From NCBI GenBank assembly GCA_946122785.1, contig CAMGYJ010000009.1, forward strand, positions 24,091,633 to 24,155,632: a DNA stretch of 64,000 nucleotides. The letters run 5' to 3'. The stretch comes from Linum tenue (lineage: Eukaryota > Streptophyta > Magnoliopsida > Malpighiales > Linaceae). The notes below the pieces were generated by a model, which saw only the letters and a list, made by a program, of their open reading frames with translations, was not told where the DNA came from and made no database searches. The position numbers and the translations under genes were made by a program. Below are positions 11,793 through 22,101 of this stretch, one piece after another (position 1 is the stretch's first letter; the number at the start of each line of letters is the position of its first letter).

Positions 11793-12470
11793 ACCTGGTT
11801 TTGATCCGATTGATGCTTCCAAAAATCGCTTGTTTAAAAATTAAAACCACATCGGATTCCACAATACAAAGGGTTATGGCTAACAAGCCATAAAAGCGAA
11901 ACCACAATAAAAGCTCTTTTAAATTCTCAAAAACTAACGGAAAGTTTAATTGGTGGCAGGTCATAAGGAGAATTAAACCCACCATTAATTTGTTGATTAA
12001 TTTCATCAAAACAATCATTGATGTCATCGTTTGAAATGGCCAAAGGCAGCGAAAACCACCGGAGCTGGCTCCGACCACATCAACTTCATCCCGTCGGCAA
12101 CCCTCGGTGAACTCCGACCATGAGAACTTGAAAGGCCAGAGCCTTTCGATCGACGAGGGTTCGTTCCAACTAGCAACGTTGGTAGAAGTAGTCTATAAAA
12201 AAAACACTTTCTGAGATACCTTTTGAAGCCACCGTCCGAATGCATTGGTTCCATAAAGAAAATGAAGAAACAGATGAGCAGAGGAACTCCCACCGGCAAC
12301 AACCCTGCAACCAAGGCATCCCCGCCGTTCCAAAGTTCACAGAGGAACAACCACACTGCGCCGACAGTGAGGAAAATCCGACGATATACGTCGTAATCAG
12401 AGGGAATAATCACCTCGAAAGCCAAAACGACATCTTTAGATCTCGTCCAAATTAAACAGGCCCATCCGCG
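11793..12470 (-). other. Unrecognised minus-strand region with hydrophobic ORF
   Basis: Two overlapping minus frames (12425-12024 and 12078-11788) look better than chance. The first has a strongly hydrophobic segment (about residues 15-58, two possible membrane spans around LTVGAVWLFL and VPLLICFFIFF). I do not recognise a family. The region lies between the nicalin-like fragment and the LINE fragment and shares their strand, so it could be a captured or decayed gene piece. Confidence 0.3.
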
Positions 12471-12479
12471 TTGAACGTT

Positions 12480-12867
12480 TGGAGACTAGAAGAGGACCTC
12501 CTTGCTCGCGGATCATCACTGTAACTTTGACGAGAGAGATGTTCAACTCTCAGAGGGGGATGATGAGAACGGATCGGGAGAGATCGGCGCCGGCAGAGGA
12601 ATGCAAAGAGGCGGCGTGGTGATTGAGTGTGGCGAGACGAGATCCAAACGGAATCCCGGAGATGTCATACTGGACCAGACGGTAGACGTCGACTGCGGCG
12701 GCAGCGTCGGAGAGCTTGACGCAGAATACAGAAGAATTTTTTCCTTCGAGGATGGGAGAATCAAAGGCGCGCGAGCGCGAGAGAGTCACCGCCGGCAATT
12801 GAAAGACGAAGTGAACAAACGAGGGTAAACCGGAGATCCAACTGGGCGACGGCGAGCTCGGTCTCAA
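12480..12867 (-). pseudogene. Nicalin-like N-terminal fragment with nonsense codon
   Basis: The minus frame from 12867 reads hydrophobic sequence and then VDVYRLVQYDI, PFGSR, LNHHAASLH and DLSRSVLIIPL. This is the order I recall for the start of the luminal domain of plant nicalin, an ER membrane protein of the nicastrin-like family in the translocon-associated BOS complex. The next codon is TGA (12552-12550), and the same frame continues with ELNIS to a TAA near 12440. The stop is therefore best explained as a C-to-T change at an arginine codon. No ATG opens the frame and no downstream exons are seen. A CT-rich leader-like stretch lies at about 12900-12950. The family call rests on remembered motif order. 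Confidence 0.55.
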
Positions 12868-12889
12868 TTGGGGGAGATTTGTTGTATGT

Positions 12890-14217
12890 TATGGAAATTG
12901 GAATGGAGAGAGATGGAGATTGAGAGAGAGAGAAGAATAATTTGTGCTAGTTGTAAATAAAGAAGGTTTTGCACCAAAATTTCTTCCCTTTTACTTCGTT
13001 GTTTGAGGATCTAACTCGAACACTGTTTTGTCAATAAGATTACTCTCTGAGGTGAATATATTTTCGAGGCTTGGAATCAATAAATATAGTACTGAATAAC
13101 ATTACGAATTAACTTAAAAACTCAAAATAATATTGAAACAGTTATAACATAAAAAAAATAACATGTTAGGGTTGTCAAAGGAGTTTTGATAAGAATTATC
13201 ATCGTACTAATATAACTCTCTCATTAATATTTGATAAAAACCAAGGTAAGGTGTAAAAAATAAAGCAACGGGAGTTATCGATTTGCCGCTATGGTAAAAG
13301 AAAACTATACATCACAAACCTAGATTTAAGGTAGTATGATCTCATAATTTTTTATCGTTACCTACAAAAAGAACCTAAGAAAAAATCATTTAACTGTTGG
13401 GTTTAAACTATGAACTTCTAGTCTGTAGATGGAAATTGTGGGTCACTCTCTTTGCTAAAAAATTGAAATGGAGAAAAGTAACTAAAACTCTACTATCATA
13501 GGAAAATCTCTAATGACATGGTTAATGACAAAATAGGAGCGAAAGTTCATAATTTTTGTATGAGTACTAATATCGTTTTTATAAAAAAATTAATAAATAA
13601 TCATAAAGAAAAAAATTGTCTTTTCTTCTTTCACTCTCTCTGCTAAAAAATTGAAATGGAGAAAAATAACTAAAGCTCTATGGTATATCATATGGAAGTC
13701 GAGATTGTGTTGATTTGACTTTGGAAATAAAGTTTTATAAATCTTCTTAACACCGCCCCTTTTGTCCTCCAAACTTAATTTTTTTTATGTAAACAACCAT
13801 ATGGTGTACTACTTAAAAAGAGAAATCATATCGTATCGGTTGATCGTGTTGGAAATATATGATATCAAACTCAAATCGAAAGGCGGTTTAGCGGTAGGAA
13901 ATGATTGAACCACAGCTAAACCGCATTTTAGTACATAATCTTACTACTGACTTTTCTGATATAATCTCATGTGCGATTTCACAATCCTTGTTTAAAAGTA
14001 AATATCAAGACACTAAAACAGGTAACCAGAGTGTTCGGTCGTCAATCATCTATATTTAACTAAGTCAAAACACCTTCTTGAATATTAATCTCTTCGCAAG
14101 TTATTATACAATATGATTGAATCTATATGCACTTTCAAATAATTTTTTCATTCATAAATTATATCTATAATAATGATCAATAATTGAACTTAAACCTAAA
14201 TAGCAATCTCGCAGCTG
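12890..14217. other. AT-rich intergenic DNA with a 48-bp direct repeat
   Basis: No gene is seen. A near-identical direct repeat (CACTCTCTnTGCTAAAA...) occurs at 13444-13491 and 13632-13680. Confidence 0.5.
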
Positions 14218-14565
14218 TAAGAGCATCCACATCAATGGTATTTGCTCAATTGCAAATCCTACATGGCACTCAAAATGCAATTGCAAAGGGGATTGCACCA
14301 ATGTAGTAGGCACTTGTAAAAATGCAAGCTTACATTAAATGAAATTGAATATGCAAGCCACATAGAAAAATAAAAAACAATTAAACTCTTGTAAAAATGC
14401 AAGCTTACATTAATAGAAAAATAAAAAACAATTAAACTCTTGTAAAAATGCAAGCTTACATTAAATGAAATTGAATATGCAAGCCACATAGAAAAATAAA
14501 AAACAATTAAACTATCACATTCACAATTGCAAGTGAATTACATTGATGTAGGTGCAATGGAATAG

Positions 14566-15775
14566 GGGACGAGATACGGTGACAACTGACAACCCCTAAG
14601 GGGGTTGTCAGATTCACAACCCACTTCATAGCCCTTGGATACGCTCTCTCTCCTGTCTCTTTCTTCTTTTTTTAAATTAACGGTTAAGATTAAAGGAAGA
14701 ATATTTTTGGAAGGGTAAAAATTTACCACACCCAATCATTCACCCTACCATATAAAAAGAACAAAAACCCTAACTCCTCCATCCTCCCTCTCTCCCGTAG
14801 ACATCACCGTCTCTCCTCCCCCTCTCTCCGCCGCCACAGCCCTCCCACCACCGCAGCTCCCTCTTCCTCTCCCATGCCCATCGCCACCCCTGACCTCCGC
14901 CGCGCCGACTGTCCTCACCGCCCTGCCGCGCCTGCTATTCCCGCCGCCCTGCCGCGCCGTTGTCCCCGCCGCTCTTGTCGCGCCGCTGTCCTCCCCCTCT
15001 CTCCGCCCTGCCGCGCCTACCGTCGTGCCACGCTGACCCTGCCACCATTTTTATGTCGCCGCCGCGAGGTCAAGACTCTTCCCTGCCTCCCTCTTTCCTC
15101 ATCCCTATTTTTTTCCAGATCTGATAGTCTCTACTGGTACCAATACCATCGGTAGCGCTATTGGTACCAATACCACCGGTAGCGCTATTGGTACGCTACC
15201 ACTACTCACTGGTACCAATACCAGTGGCTCCCCTATCATCTGGTACCACTATCATCTGTTTTTTTTTTTTTTTTGTGTGTGTGTTATTCTCTACTGGTAC
15301 CGCTACCAATGCTAGTGGTAGCGCTAGCAGTGCTAGTAGCGTTGTGTTATTCTCTACTGGTAGTGTTGTACTGGTAGCGTACCACTAGTACTGGTACATT
15401 TTTTAACGTACTGGTAGCGTACCACTAGCACTGGTATATTAATTACCAGTAGACTAATAGATTGGTACACTTTTTAACACATTGGTACATTTTTTCAGGT
15501 TGTCGGAGGGAGTCTGCCGGAGAGAATTCGCCGGAGAAAAAGTTTGTCGGTCGATGCGGAGTGGCCGCTGGAGAAAGGAAGAGAGAGAGAGATAGATAGA
15601 GATATTAATGTATAGGATTTAAATTTCAAAAAAAATTGTATTTAATATGGATTTTTAATTCCCAATATAATTAATACAAAAGAGATAATTAATATATTCC
15701 TTTTTTTCATACCCAAAATACCCCTTGGTTGTGAATCTGACAACCCCCTTAGGGGTTGTCACCGTATCCCGTCCC
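14566..15775. mobile_element. Mutator-like element (possible Pack-MULE)
   Basis: The inverted termini begin GGGACGRGATACGGTGACAA and extend about 50 bp through CCCCTAAGGGGG. A perfect 9-bp target duplication ATGGAATAG (14557-14565, 15776-15784) identifies a MULE. No MuDR-type transposase is present. Its left half looks like the start of a gene: an ATATAAAAAG box (about 14750), a CT-rich leader and a GC-rich open frame of proline, alanine and arginine codons (14874-15155). This contrasts sharply with the AT-rich ends. Confidence 0.8.
15130..15490. repeat. GGTACC / GGTAGCG minisatellite-like block in the MULE
   Basis: The words TTGGTACCAATACC, GGTAGCGCTA and TACTGGTAGCGTACCACTA recur at irregular spacing, many of them self-complementary. 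A 17-T run and a (TG)n tract sit inside (about 15258-15283). The block could form several alternative hairpins. No coding signal is convincing. Confidence 0.6.
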
Positions 15776-15869
15776 ATGGAATAGTGATTTGGATTGCATA
15801 AAATTTAAGATGACAATAAAGAAGTCATATGCAATTAATTTGACAATTGTATTGATGTGGATGCTCTAA

Positions 15870-16185
15870 GCCATACTACTTTAGTTAAAATCAATATTAA
15901 TTTGTTTAACTCAAATTACTGTTTTTCATTGTTATGTCATGTGTTGCAGAGAAGATAATTTTTTCGCCTTGCTCGGATAGTCTTTGGAATGAGGCTAATA
16001 AATGGAAGGCCAACCAAATACATAACTATGCAACTCTAAAACCGACTCGGTGAGGTAATATATAATGGAAAAGACTACTGTGCCCTTCCGTGATATGCTG
16101 CGAGGCTTCCAATATTTACTTTAATCCACTCTCTCCGCAGAATCTCCATATATTAGTTGGTAGATAGATAGTTGGTAGATAGTAG
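15870..16185. other. Intergenic stretch without recognised gene
   Basis: AT-rich sequence between the PIF element and a LINE tail. Nothing is recognised beyond short AGATAG repeats near 16163-16190. Confidence 0.4.
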
Positions 16186-16189
16186 GTCG

Positions 16190-16348
16190 GAGTAGCAATA
16201 GGGTTGCCCATTTGGTGGCTAGAAAAGCCCTCAGTTTGTGCCCGACTGCTTGTCGTTTATTTGATTTCCAGGCCTGGCTGAATTCCAGGATGTAATGATC
16301 TTTTGTTCTTCATAATATAATAATTATCTTTTGTAAAAAAAAAAAAAG
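16190..16348 (+). mobile_element. 5'-truncated LINE insertion with poly(A) tail
   Basis: A frame ends with NRVAHLVARKALSLCP and then a stop, matching the C-terminus of LINE RNase H (compare the minus-strand LINE at 10876-10990). An untranslated tail and a 13-A run (about 16335-16348) follow. AGATAGTAG occurs just upstream (about 16180-16189) and after the tail (16352-16361), consistent with a target-site duplication. Confidence 0.65.
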
Positions 16349-16351
16349 ATA

Positions 16352-16840
16352 GATAGTAGAGATTGTTTGATTTGTGTCGAAAAGAACAAAATTATAAATG
16401 GATTTATCTTATATATTTTGCTTTCTGTTTATATTTCATATATGTCATGGTCGTTATTAAGCTTATGGAAATAGTTCTTTTCCATATTCTCCGGCAGGGT
16501 GTGATTTAATTTCTAGCCGGCCGGCGGTGGTTAATATGAATGAATAATCGGGGACATGCAGTGGTAGTAACAGTAGAACGAAATTTATTGCTCTAGTAAA
16601 AACAGAGATTAATATTTTATTAAAATTAAAACGTTTGTTAATAATCCCAAACTTAAATAAAAACTAAATCATGCAATGTATTGGGATCATCACTGGTAGA
16701 AAAAAAAAATATTTTGCTTACAAAATTAATTTAATTCTCGATTATGCTAATCAATTAATTCCAGGATTCTACGAATATATATAATTATAGACATTGATAA
16801 AATTGTGATTTCCCTATTACCATCACATTGATAAAATTGC
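16352..16840 (+). other. Relic 3' flank of a lost Ole e 6-like gene unit
   Basis: Sequence from about 16364 aligns by eye with 24560-24957, the 3' UTR and downstream flank of Ole e 6-like copy 3. Shared stretches include TATTTCATATATGTCA, ATTCTCCGGCRGGGTGT and GACATGCAGTG, and ATTACCATCACATT near the right end, in the same order. A gene body belonging to this flank is not present upstream; the LINE tail lies there instead. This implies a fourth repeat unit whose coding part was lost. Confidence 0.55.
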
Positions 16841-16863
16841 TATGGTAAGTACTTAAGTATCCA

Positions 16864-16873
16864 TATATAAATA
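16864..16873 (+). promoter_or_regulatory. TATA box of Ole e 6-like copy 2
   Basis: TATATAAATA lies 134 bp before the ATG. The leader just before the start (GTTCGTTGGTTGATATAT) is shared almost exactly with copy 3. Confidence 0.65.
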
Positions 16874-17006
16874 TATAAGACCGGCGAAAAGACTTAACTG
16901 GAAATAGAGACAAAAGATTTAGAGCTCTTTTTTTTAAAAAAAAAAAAGACTTAAGAGATTCCCAAACACGTACGTACGTTTGAGTCCGTTCGTTGGTTGA
17001 TATATC

Positions 17007-17258
17007 ATGGAGGGCAAGTTAGTGGCGGCGGTGGTGGCGGTGCTGTTGTTGACCACCGCAGGGATGATGGGCTCTGCTTCGGCCGACAAATTCACCCAAT
17101 GCTACGATGCTTGTATGACGGAGTGCGGCCATAACGGGAGCTTTGAAGTTTGCGCGACGCTGTGCGTCGATCGGTGTAGGAAGCAGACTGACGGGAGAAG
17201 ATTGCGATGGTCGACGGCGGCGCACAGGTCAATCGACGGCGGCGACAATAATCAATAA
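17007..17258 (+). CDS. Ole e 6-like secreted cysteine-rich peptide, copy 2
   Basis: An intact 83-residue preprotein. Residues 1-26 form a signal peptide: a short charged start, a VVAVLLLTTAG core and a likely cleavage after SASA. The mature part has six cysteines at 32, 36, 40, 49, 53 and 57 (CX3CX3CX8CX3CX3C), then a basic, low-complexity tail ending DNNQ. Spacing and short core words (QCYDAC) match the olive pollen allergen Ole e 6 family: small secreted proteins with a helical hairpin held by three disulfides and no established biochemical function. ATG 17007 is chosen because M-E-G-K and its leader are conserved in copy 3. No intron is needed. A polyadenylation-like AATAAAATAAAT lies about 65-75 bp after the stop. 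Other six-cysteine peptides (hairpinins) are an alternative reading. Confidence 0.75.
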   Translation: MEGKLVAAVVAVLLLTTAGMMGSASADKFTQCYDACMTECGHNGSFEVCATLCVDRCRKQTDGRRLRWSTAAHRSIDGGDNNQ

Positions 17259-17601
17259 GCTCGATCGTCGCTCAAGGGTTTTCTCTTGGCTATGTTGTTT
17301 GTTTTAATTTTGTCGGAAGAATAAAATAAATAGTACCGCTTTGTTTAGTTATTTAATTTCGGGCATCGTTTGATGAATTGAAACGAATCTCTAATTTTGC
17401 TTTCTCTCTATTTTGTATGTCATATACATGAGTCGAGACAAATAATTTCTACTTGAACTTGCCATTAGTATTTCTCAGACATGCTAATGGAGATTTAACC
17501 GGAAACTGAGGAAAAAGGGTGTGATTACGAACAAGTTTCATGAGAAAATGAAGTCGAGGGGATTATTTGAAAAGGATAAAAGAAAAACTTATGGCTTGGG
17601 T
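17259..17601. other. 3' flank of copy 2
   Basis: This holds the 3' UTR of copy 2 and AT-rich DNA up to the copia element. From 17562 a 49-bp unit is tandemly duplicated (17562-17610 and 17611-17659) across the LTR edge, copying the first nine LTR bases. Confidence 0.6.
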
Positions 17602-17650
17602 TGATGTGACATTATTTGAAAAGGATAAAAGAAAAACTTATGGCTTGGGT

Positions 17651-17927
17651 TGATGTGACTTGAATCAGACTATCAATCGTTACGACTGGATTAGTCGGGG
17701 GTCTAAACTTATATGGAGAATTATTATAAATACTTCTCATACTCCTCTGTAATCTTTAATCTCCTCGATATAGTGAAACTGACTCTCTCTCGCCCATGGA
17801 CTAGCTAACACACATCGTGTTAGTGAACCACGTAAATCGTGTGTCTGTGTTTTTTTTATACTCACTTTCGTATTCTTGATTTGTCGATTCCGGCGATTTT
17901 CCGATCCGTAGCAGCGCGTTTATAACA
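17651..17927 (+). repeat. 5' LTR of copia 1
   Basis: Begins TGATGTGACTTG and ends TTTATAACA, two bases before the primer site. Shares TACTTCTCATACTCC and CTAACACACATCGTGTTAG with the 3' LTR but lacks the middle segment present there. Confidence 0.85.
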
Positions 17928-17929
17928 AG

Positions 17930-17940
17930 TGGTATCAGAG
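17930..17940 (+). promoter_or_regulatory. Primer-binding site (initiator tRNA-Met) of copia 1
   Basis: TGGTATCAGAG directly follows the 5' LTR and is complementary to the 3' end of plant initiator tRNA-Met, the usual copia primer. Confidence 0.85.
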
Positions 17941-17980
17941 TCGCGGCTGGAAATCAGGCTAGGGTTTTCAATACAGAAGA

Positions 17981-18682
17981 ATGACGTCGGTGAACATGAA
18001 GATCGATAAGTTCACGGGGAAGAACAACTTCGCTATATGGCAGATCAAGATGCAGGATTTATTAAAACAACAAGGGTTGCGGGGGCCGCTGTTTGCGAAA
18101 CAGAAGAAGGGAGCGGTCGATGACGATGAGTGGAATACCTTGGAGGAGAAGGCCCACTCGACCATCATGCTATCGTTGTCTGATGACGTCATCATTGAAG
18201 TCGTTGCTGAGAAGATTGCTGCGGGCTTGTGGTTAAAGTTGGAGAGTCTGTATATGACAAAGTCCTTAACCAACAAGTTGCATCTCAAGCAATGGTTGTT
18301 CAGCTTGAGGATGCAAGAAGATACGCCTTTGAGGGAACATCTCGAACAGGTTAACTCTATTTTGCTGGATCTGCTTAATATAGATGTTCAAGTTGATGAC
18401 GAGGATGCTGCCCTAATCCTGCTGGTTTCTTTGCCGAGTTCGTATGAGAATTTCGATGATTCTTTTATTGCCGGTAAAGAAAGCGTGTCGTTGGAGGATG
18501 TTAGGTCTGCTCTTCATACGAGAGAGATCAGGCATAAGGCATCAGGATCTGGTACAGGTGGTGAGGCATCGGGTTTGGTTGTTACAGGTGGAAAGGGAAA
18601 GAAGAAATCTGGTAAAGAGAATTCGAACAAGAATTCCAAGGGTTCCGGTCCACAGTCAGGTGATGCTTGTCACAACTGTTAG
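17981..18682 (+). pseudogene. copia 1 gag
   Basis: The ATG-started gag frame has a capsid-like domain (KFTGKNNFAIWQIKMQ near the start, later LPSSYENF). The zinc knuckle begins CHNC and is cut by TAG (18680-18682); the same frame continues with EVGHWKYNCP. One nonsense codon therefore splits the RNA-binding knuckle between its second and third ligands. In a live element this protein forms the virus-like particle. Confidence 0.85.
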
Positions 18683-19217
18683 GAAGTGGGGCATTGGAAG
18701 TACAACTGTCCCAGGAGAAGAGGGCAACATAAGAAACAAGGTTCAGTTGTCGTGGCAGAAGTGGACAACAGTTCTGAAGACGATCTCGCCTTGGCTGTAG
18801 ATAAGAAGGCACATTGTGTGGATGTGTTGTTTCTGGATACTGCAGCCTCATACCATATGTCTCTGAACAGGGATTGCTTCACAACCTACAAGCATATAGA
18901 TGGTGGTAACGTGGTCATGGCAAATGGAGTTGTCTGCAAGGTTGTTGGAATCGGGTCCATAAAGGTTTGGGCACATGATGGTTTGTTCTGTACCGTGAAT
19001 GATGTCAGACATGTTCCACGAATGACAAAGAACCTGATCTCCTTGAGTCTACTCGATAGCAAGGGTTTCATCTTCAAAGGAAAAGGTGGAGTTGTGTATG
19101 TCTGCAAAGATTCAAGGAAGGTGCTGAAGGGCGTGAAGCGTGGGACCTTGTATGCATTACAAGGTCTGTGTTGTCTGGTTCTGCTGCAGTTGCATCGTCT
19201 CAGGTTCATCAGGACGA
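18683..19217 (+). pseudogene. copia 1 protease region
   Basis: In frame with gag after the nonsense codon. The aspartic protease motif reads FLDTAASYHM, with alanine where glycine is usual in D-[ST]-G, which may reflect decay. It is followed by VPRMTKNLISLSLLD, typical of the copia protease to pre-integrase spacer. Copia homology stops near 19217. Confidence 0.75.
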
Positions 19218-19763
19218 ACCTCCGCCATTCCCTTTCCCAGCGAGTTTATCTTTGCCCAGATCCATTCGCCCCGCATCGTCATTATAGGAGACTTCTGTTA
19301 TGTGCTTGATTGGGGTTTGATGATTGATTTACTCATTAGGTGCGAATTGAATAATTGATTGAGGATTTGGGGTTGCTCTATGGATTTTGCATATTTGGAG
19401 AGGCAAAGTAATGGATTTTGGAAAGATTTTCTCAGCCATGCACAATGGGTTTCTCATCCTTTGCTCTCCGAAGACGACGGTGGACTTACTGGAGAGAGGG
19501 GACGGCCAGAAACCTTTCTTCTCTAGATCGATGAAGGCAATAAGGTCGGACAGAAGAGAATGGCTCGCATGCAGGGGAAGAGAATCGGTATATTCTGTAT
19601 ACCGATTTACTGGCGGTTATTTACCGGATGGGAGTCAGTACAACGTTAGGTTGATTTTGGCTGCAGCATACCGATACCGCCGGTTAACGGTATACCCGTA
19701 ACTGCCGGTTACCGGTTCGGTTACAGGTTATACCGTTAACCGGCAAACCGATTACCACCCCTA
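19218..19763. other. Foreign segment replacing the N-terminal half of copia 1 integrase
   Basis: The sequence is unrelated to copia and occupies the place of the pre-integrase zinc domain and first catalytic part of integrase. Its right edge (TACCGGTTCGG...ACCACCCCTA, to about 19763) looks like one end of a hAT element. No matching left end or 8-bp duplication was found. It appears to be a truncated transposon joined with loss of integrase sequence. Confidence 0.5.
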
Positions 19764-19786
19764 GCTGAGATTAGACCGGGAAGAAG

Positions 19787-20193
19787 ATCAAGAAGCTGCG
19801 AACGGAAAATGGTATGGAGTTCTGTAATTCTGAGTTCAACGAATTCTGCAAGGATGAATGGATTGCCCGTCATCGGACTGTGAGAGATACACCCTAGCAG
19901 AATGCCATTGCAGAAAGGATAAACCAGACATTGTTGGAGAGAGCACGGTGCATGCTCTCTAATGCTGGACTAGAGAGAAGATTCTGGGTAGAAGCAGTAA
20001 ACATGGCGTGCTTCCTGATCAACCGTGGACCTTTAAGACTCCTTATGAAGTGTGGTATGGTAAGCCTGCTGATTACTCTTCGCTGAAATTTTTTGGGTGT
20101 CCTGTTTATTATCATGTGGATGAGGGTAAACTGAACCTAAGGGCAAAGAAGGGTGTATTTGTGGGTTACGGAGATGGAGTTAAGGGATTTTGA
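19787..20193 (+). pseudogene. copia 1 integrase, C-terminal half
   Basis: The frame contains RTENGMEF, then ..TP-stop-QNAIAERINQTLLERAR. A TAG stands within the conserved TP.QN motif preceding the catalytic glutamate. The frame changes before a later part with WYGKPADYSSLKFFGCPVY (20050s), which ends at TGA 20191-20193. The upstream integrase core is missing. Confidence 0.75.
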
Positions 20194-20499
20194 GTCTGGT
20201 CACCTTCTGAGCATCGAGTTATACTCAGTAGAAATGTGATAATTGATGAGAAGTCTATGTTTAACCCCATGTTGAAGGTTATTGTTGTTGAAGGTAGCAG
20301 GAATGTTGATAAGCAGGTGGAGCTGCAAACTCTCAATGAGAGTGAGTTTGAGCACCAAGGTGGAGAAGATCAACATGAGGATGTTTCTATAGAGCCAGAA
20401 ACTTAAAAGTCCAGTGCAGGAGCTCAACAGTCTATAGCTTCTGGTAGACCGAATAGAGCGACTGCAGGAGTACCTCCAGAGAGGTATGGTTTCAAGGAC

Positions 20500-22101
20500 A
20501 TGGTGGCGTATTCATTTCAGGTTGCTGAAGAAGTGGATGCAGGTGAGCCACAATCCTATGGAGAAGCCGTTTCGGGTGGTGAAGCTAATCAGTGGCTTTC
20601 CGCAATGGGAGATGAGATGGAATCAGGTGACAGGAATCAGACTTGGGAGCTAGTCAAACGACCACAGGGAAGGAAGATTGTGACAAACAAGTGGATCTAC
20701 AAGAAGAAGGAAGGAATAAGTTCTGAAGAGGGCATTAAATTTAAATCTCGGGTGGTTGCACGAGACTTTCTGCAGAGGGAAGGAGTTGCCTACAATGAGA
20801 TTTTCTCACCAGTGGTCAGACATACTTCGATCAGGGTGCTACTAGCTATAGTGGCATATTATGACTTGGAGCTCGAGTAGCTAGACGTGAAGACAGCTTT
20901 CCTGCATGGAGAGTCGGAGGAAGAAATTTATATGACTCAGTCAGAAGGATTCCAGGTTCCAGGAAAAGAAGACTATGTTTGTAAGCTGAAGAAGTCCTTG
21001 TATGGACTTAAGCAGTCTCCGAAGCAGTGGTACAAGAGATATGACAGTTACATGCTTGAATTGGGCTATAGAAAAAGTCCATTTGATTGTTGTGTGTATC
21101 ACAACAAGGTAGAGGATGGTTCGATGATCTATCTTGTTATGTATGTGGATGATATGCTCATAGCTGCGAGGTTGAAGTCTGATATCCAGAAGTTAAAGGG
21201 GCTTCTCTGTGCTGAGTTTGAGATGAAGGATTTGGGAGCTGCCCAGAAGATCTTGGGTATGGAGATTTACAGGGACAGTTCGAAGAAGAAGTTTTTCTTG
21301 TCACAAAAGAGCTACATCCAAAAGATATTGTCGAGGTTTGGCATGTCTTCAGCAAAGCCCTTAAATACTCCTAGTGCGTCAAATGTTCATCTATCCTCAG
21401 CTTATGCACAACAGTCAAAGGCTGAGAAGGAGTACATGTCATGACTCTCATATGCTAGTGCAGTAGGTAGCTTGATGTACGCTATGGTATGCACTAGACC
21501 TGATCTTTCACATGCTGTTAGTGTTGTCAGCAGGTTCATGATACAACCTGGGAAGGAGCATTGGCAGGTTGTGAAGGAGATCTTCTGGTACTTTAAGGGT
21601 ACACCTGATATGGGGATTAGCTTTGGAAGTGATACAGAGTGCTTGGTGTCTGGGTATTCTGACTCGGACTATGCTGGAGATGTTGACACGAGGAGATCGA
21701 TGACCGGTTATGTATTCACTCTTGGGAGTTTTGTAGTGAGCTGGAAGGCAATTCTGCAGTCGGCAGTGACATTGTCTACTACTGTGGCTGAGTATATGGC
21801 GTTGACAGAAGCTGCTAAGGAGGGAATATGGTTGAAGAGACTGGTTGGTGATCTGGGTCTACATCATGATCAGGAAGTAGTGTATTGCGACAGTTTGAGT
21901 GCAATATGCTTGGCCAAGGATCAAGTCCACCATGAGAGGACTAAGCACATCGACGTGAGGTATCATTTCTTGAGGACAGAGAAGAGGATTAAGGTGAAGA
22001 AGGTTGGCACCGCGGATAATCCTGCTGATATGTTCACGAAGCCGGTTCCATATGGCAAGTTCCAACACTGCTTGGACTTGCTTAATGTCTTGAGTGGGTG
22101 A
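20500..22101 (+). pseudogene. copia 1 reverse transcriptase and RNase H
   Basis: One frame broken by TAG (20878-20880) and TGA (21442-21444). Reverse transcriptase motifs are NKWIYKKK, VVARDF, LDVKTAFLHGE, LYGLKQSPKQWYKR and the catalytic YVDDMLIA. RNase H follows with [20 protein letters not shown] and CDSLSAI, and [13 protein letters not shown] near the C-terminus. Catalytic residues appear intact, and without the stops the domain would look complete. It ends 97 bp before the 3' LTR. Confidence 0.9.

Larger units (their letters stand above)
14221..15866. mobile_element. PIF/Harbinger-type element hosting a nested MULE
   Basis: The terminal inverted repeat is GAGCATCCACATCAAT, at 14221 and inverted at 15851-15866. 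It is flanked by a TAA target duplication (14218-14220, 15867-15869), the PIF/Harbinger signature. Without the nested MULE the element is about 430 bp and has no transposase, so it is a MITE. A three-unit tandem repeat starting CTTGTAAAAATGCAAGC fills 14313-14514; units begin at 14313, 14388 and 14439, and the middle one has an internal deletion. Confidence 0.8.

Noticed and set aside
12502..12828. Plus-strand frame of 108 codons
   Set aside because: Antisense to the nicalin-like frame and without family features.
17007..17258. Defensin, thionin or snakin identity for the cysteine-rich peptides
   Set aside because: Cysteine number and spacing do not fit (defensins have eight, snakins twelve); the regular CX3C pattern fits Ole e 6-type hairpins better.
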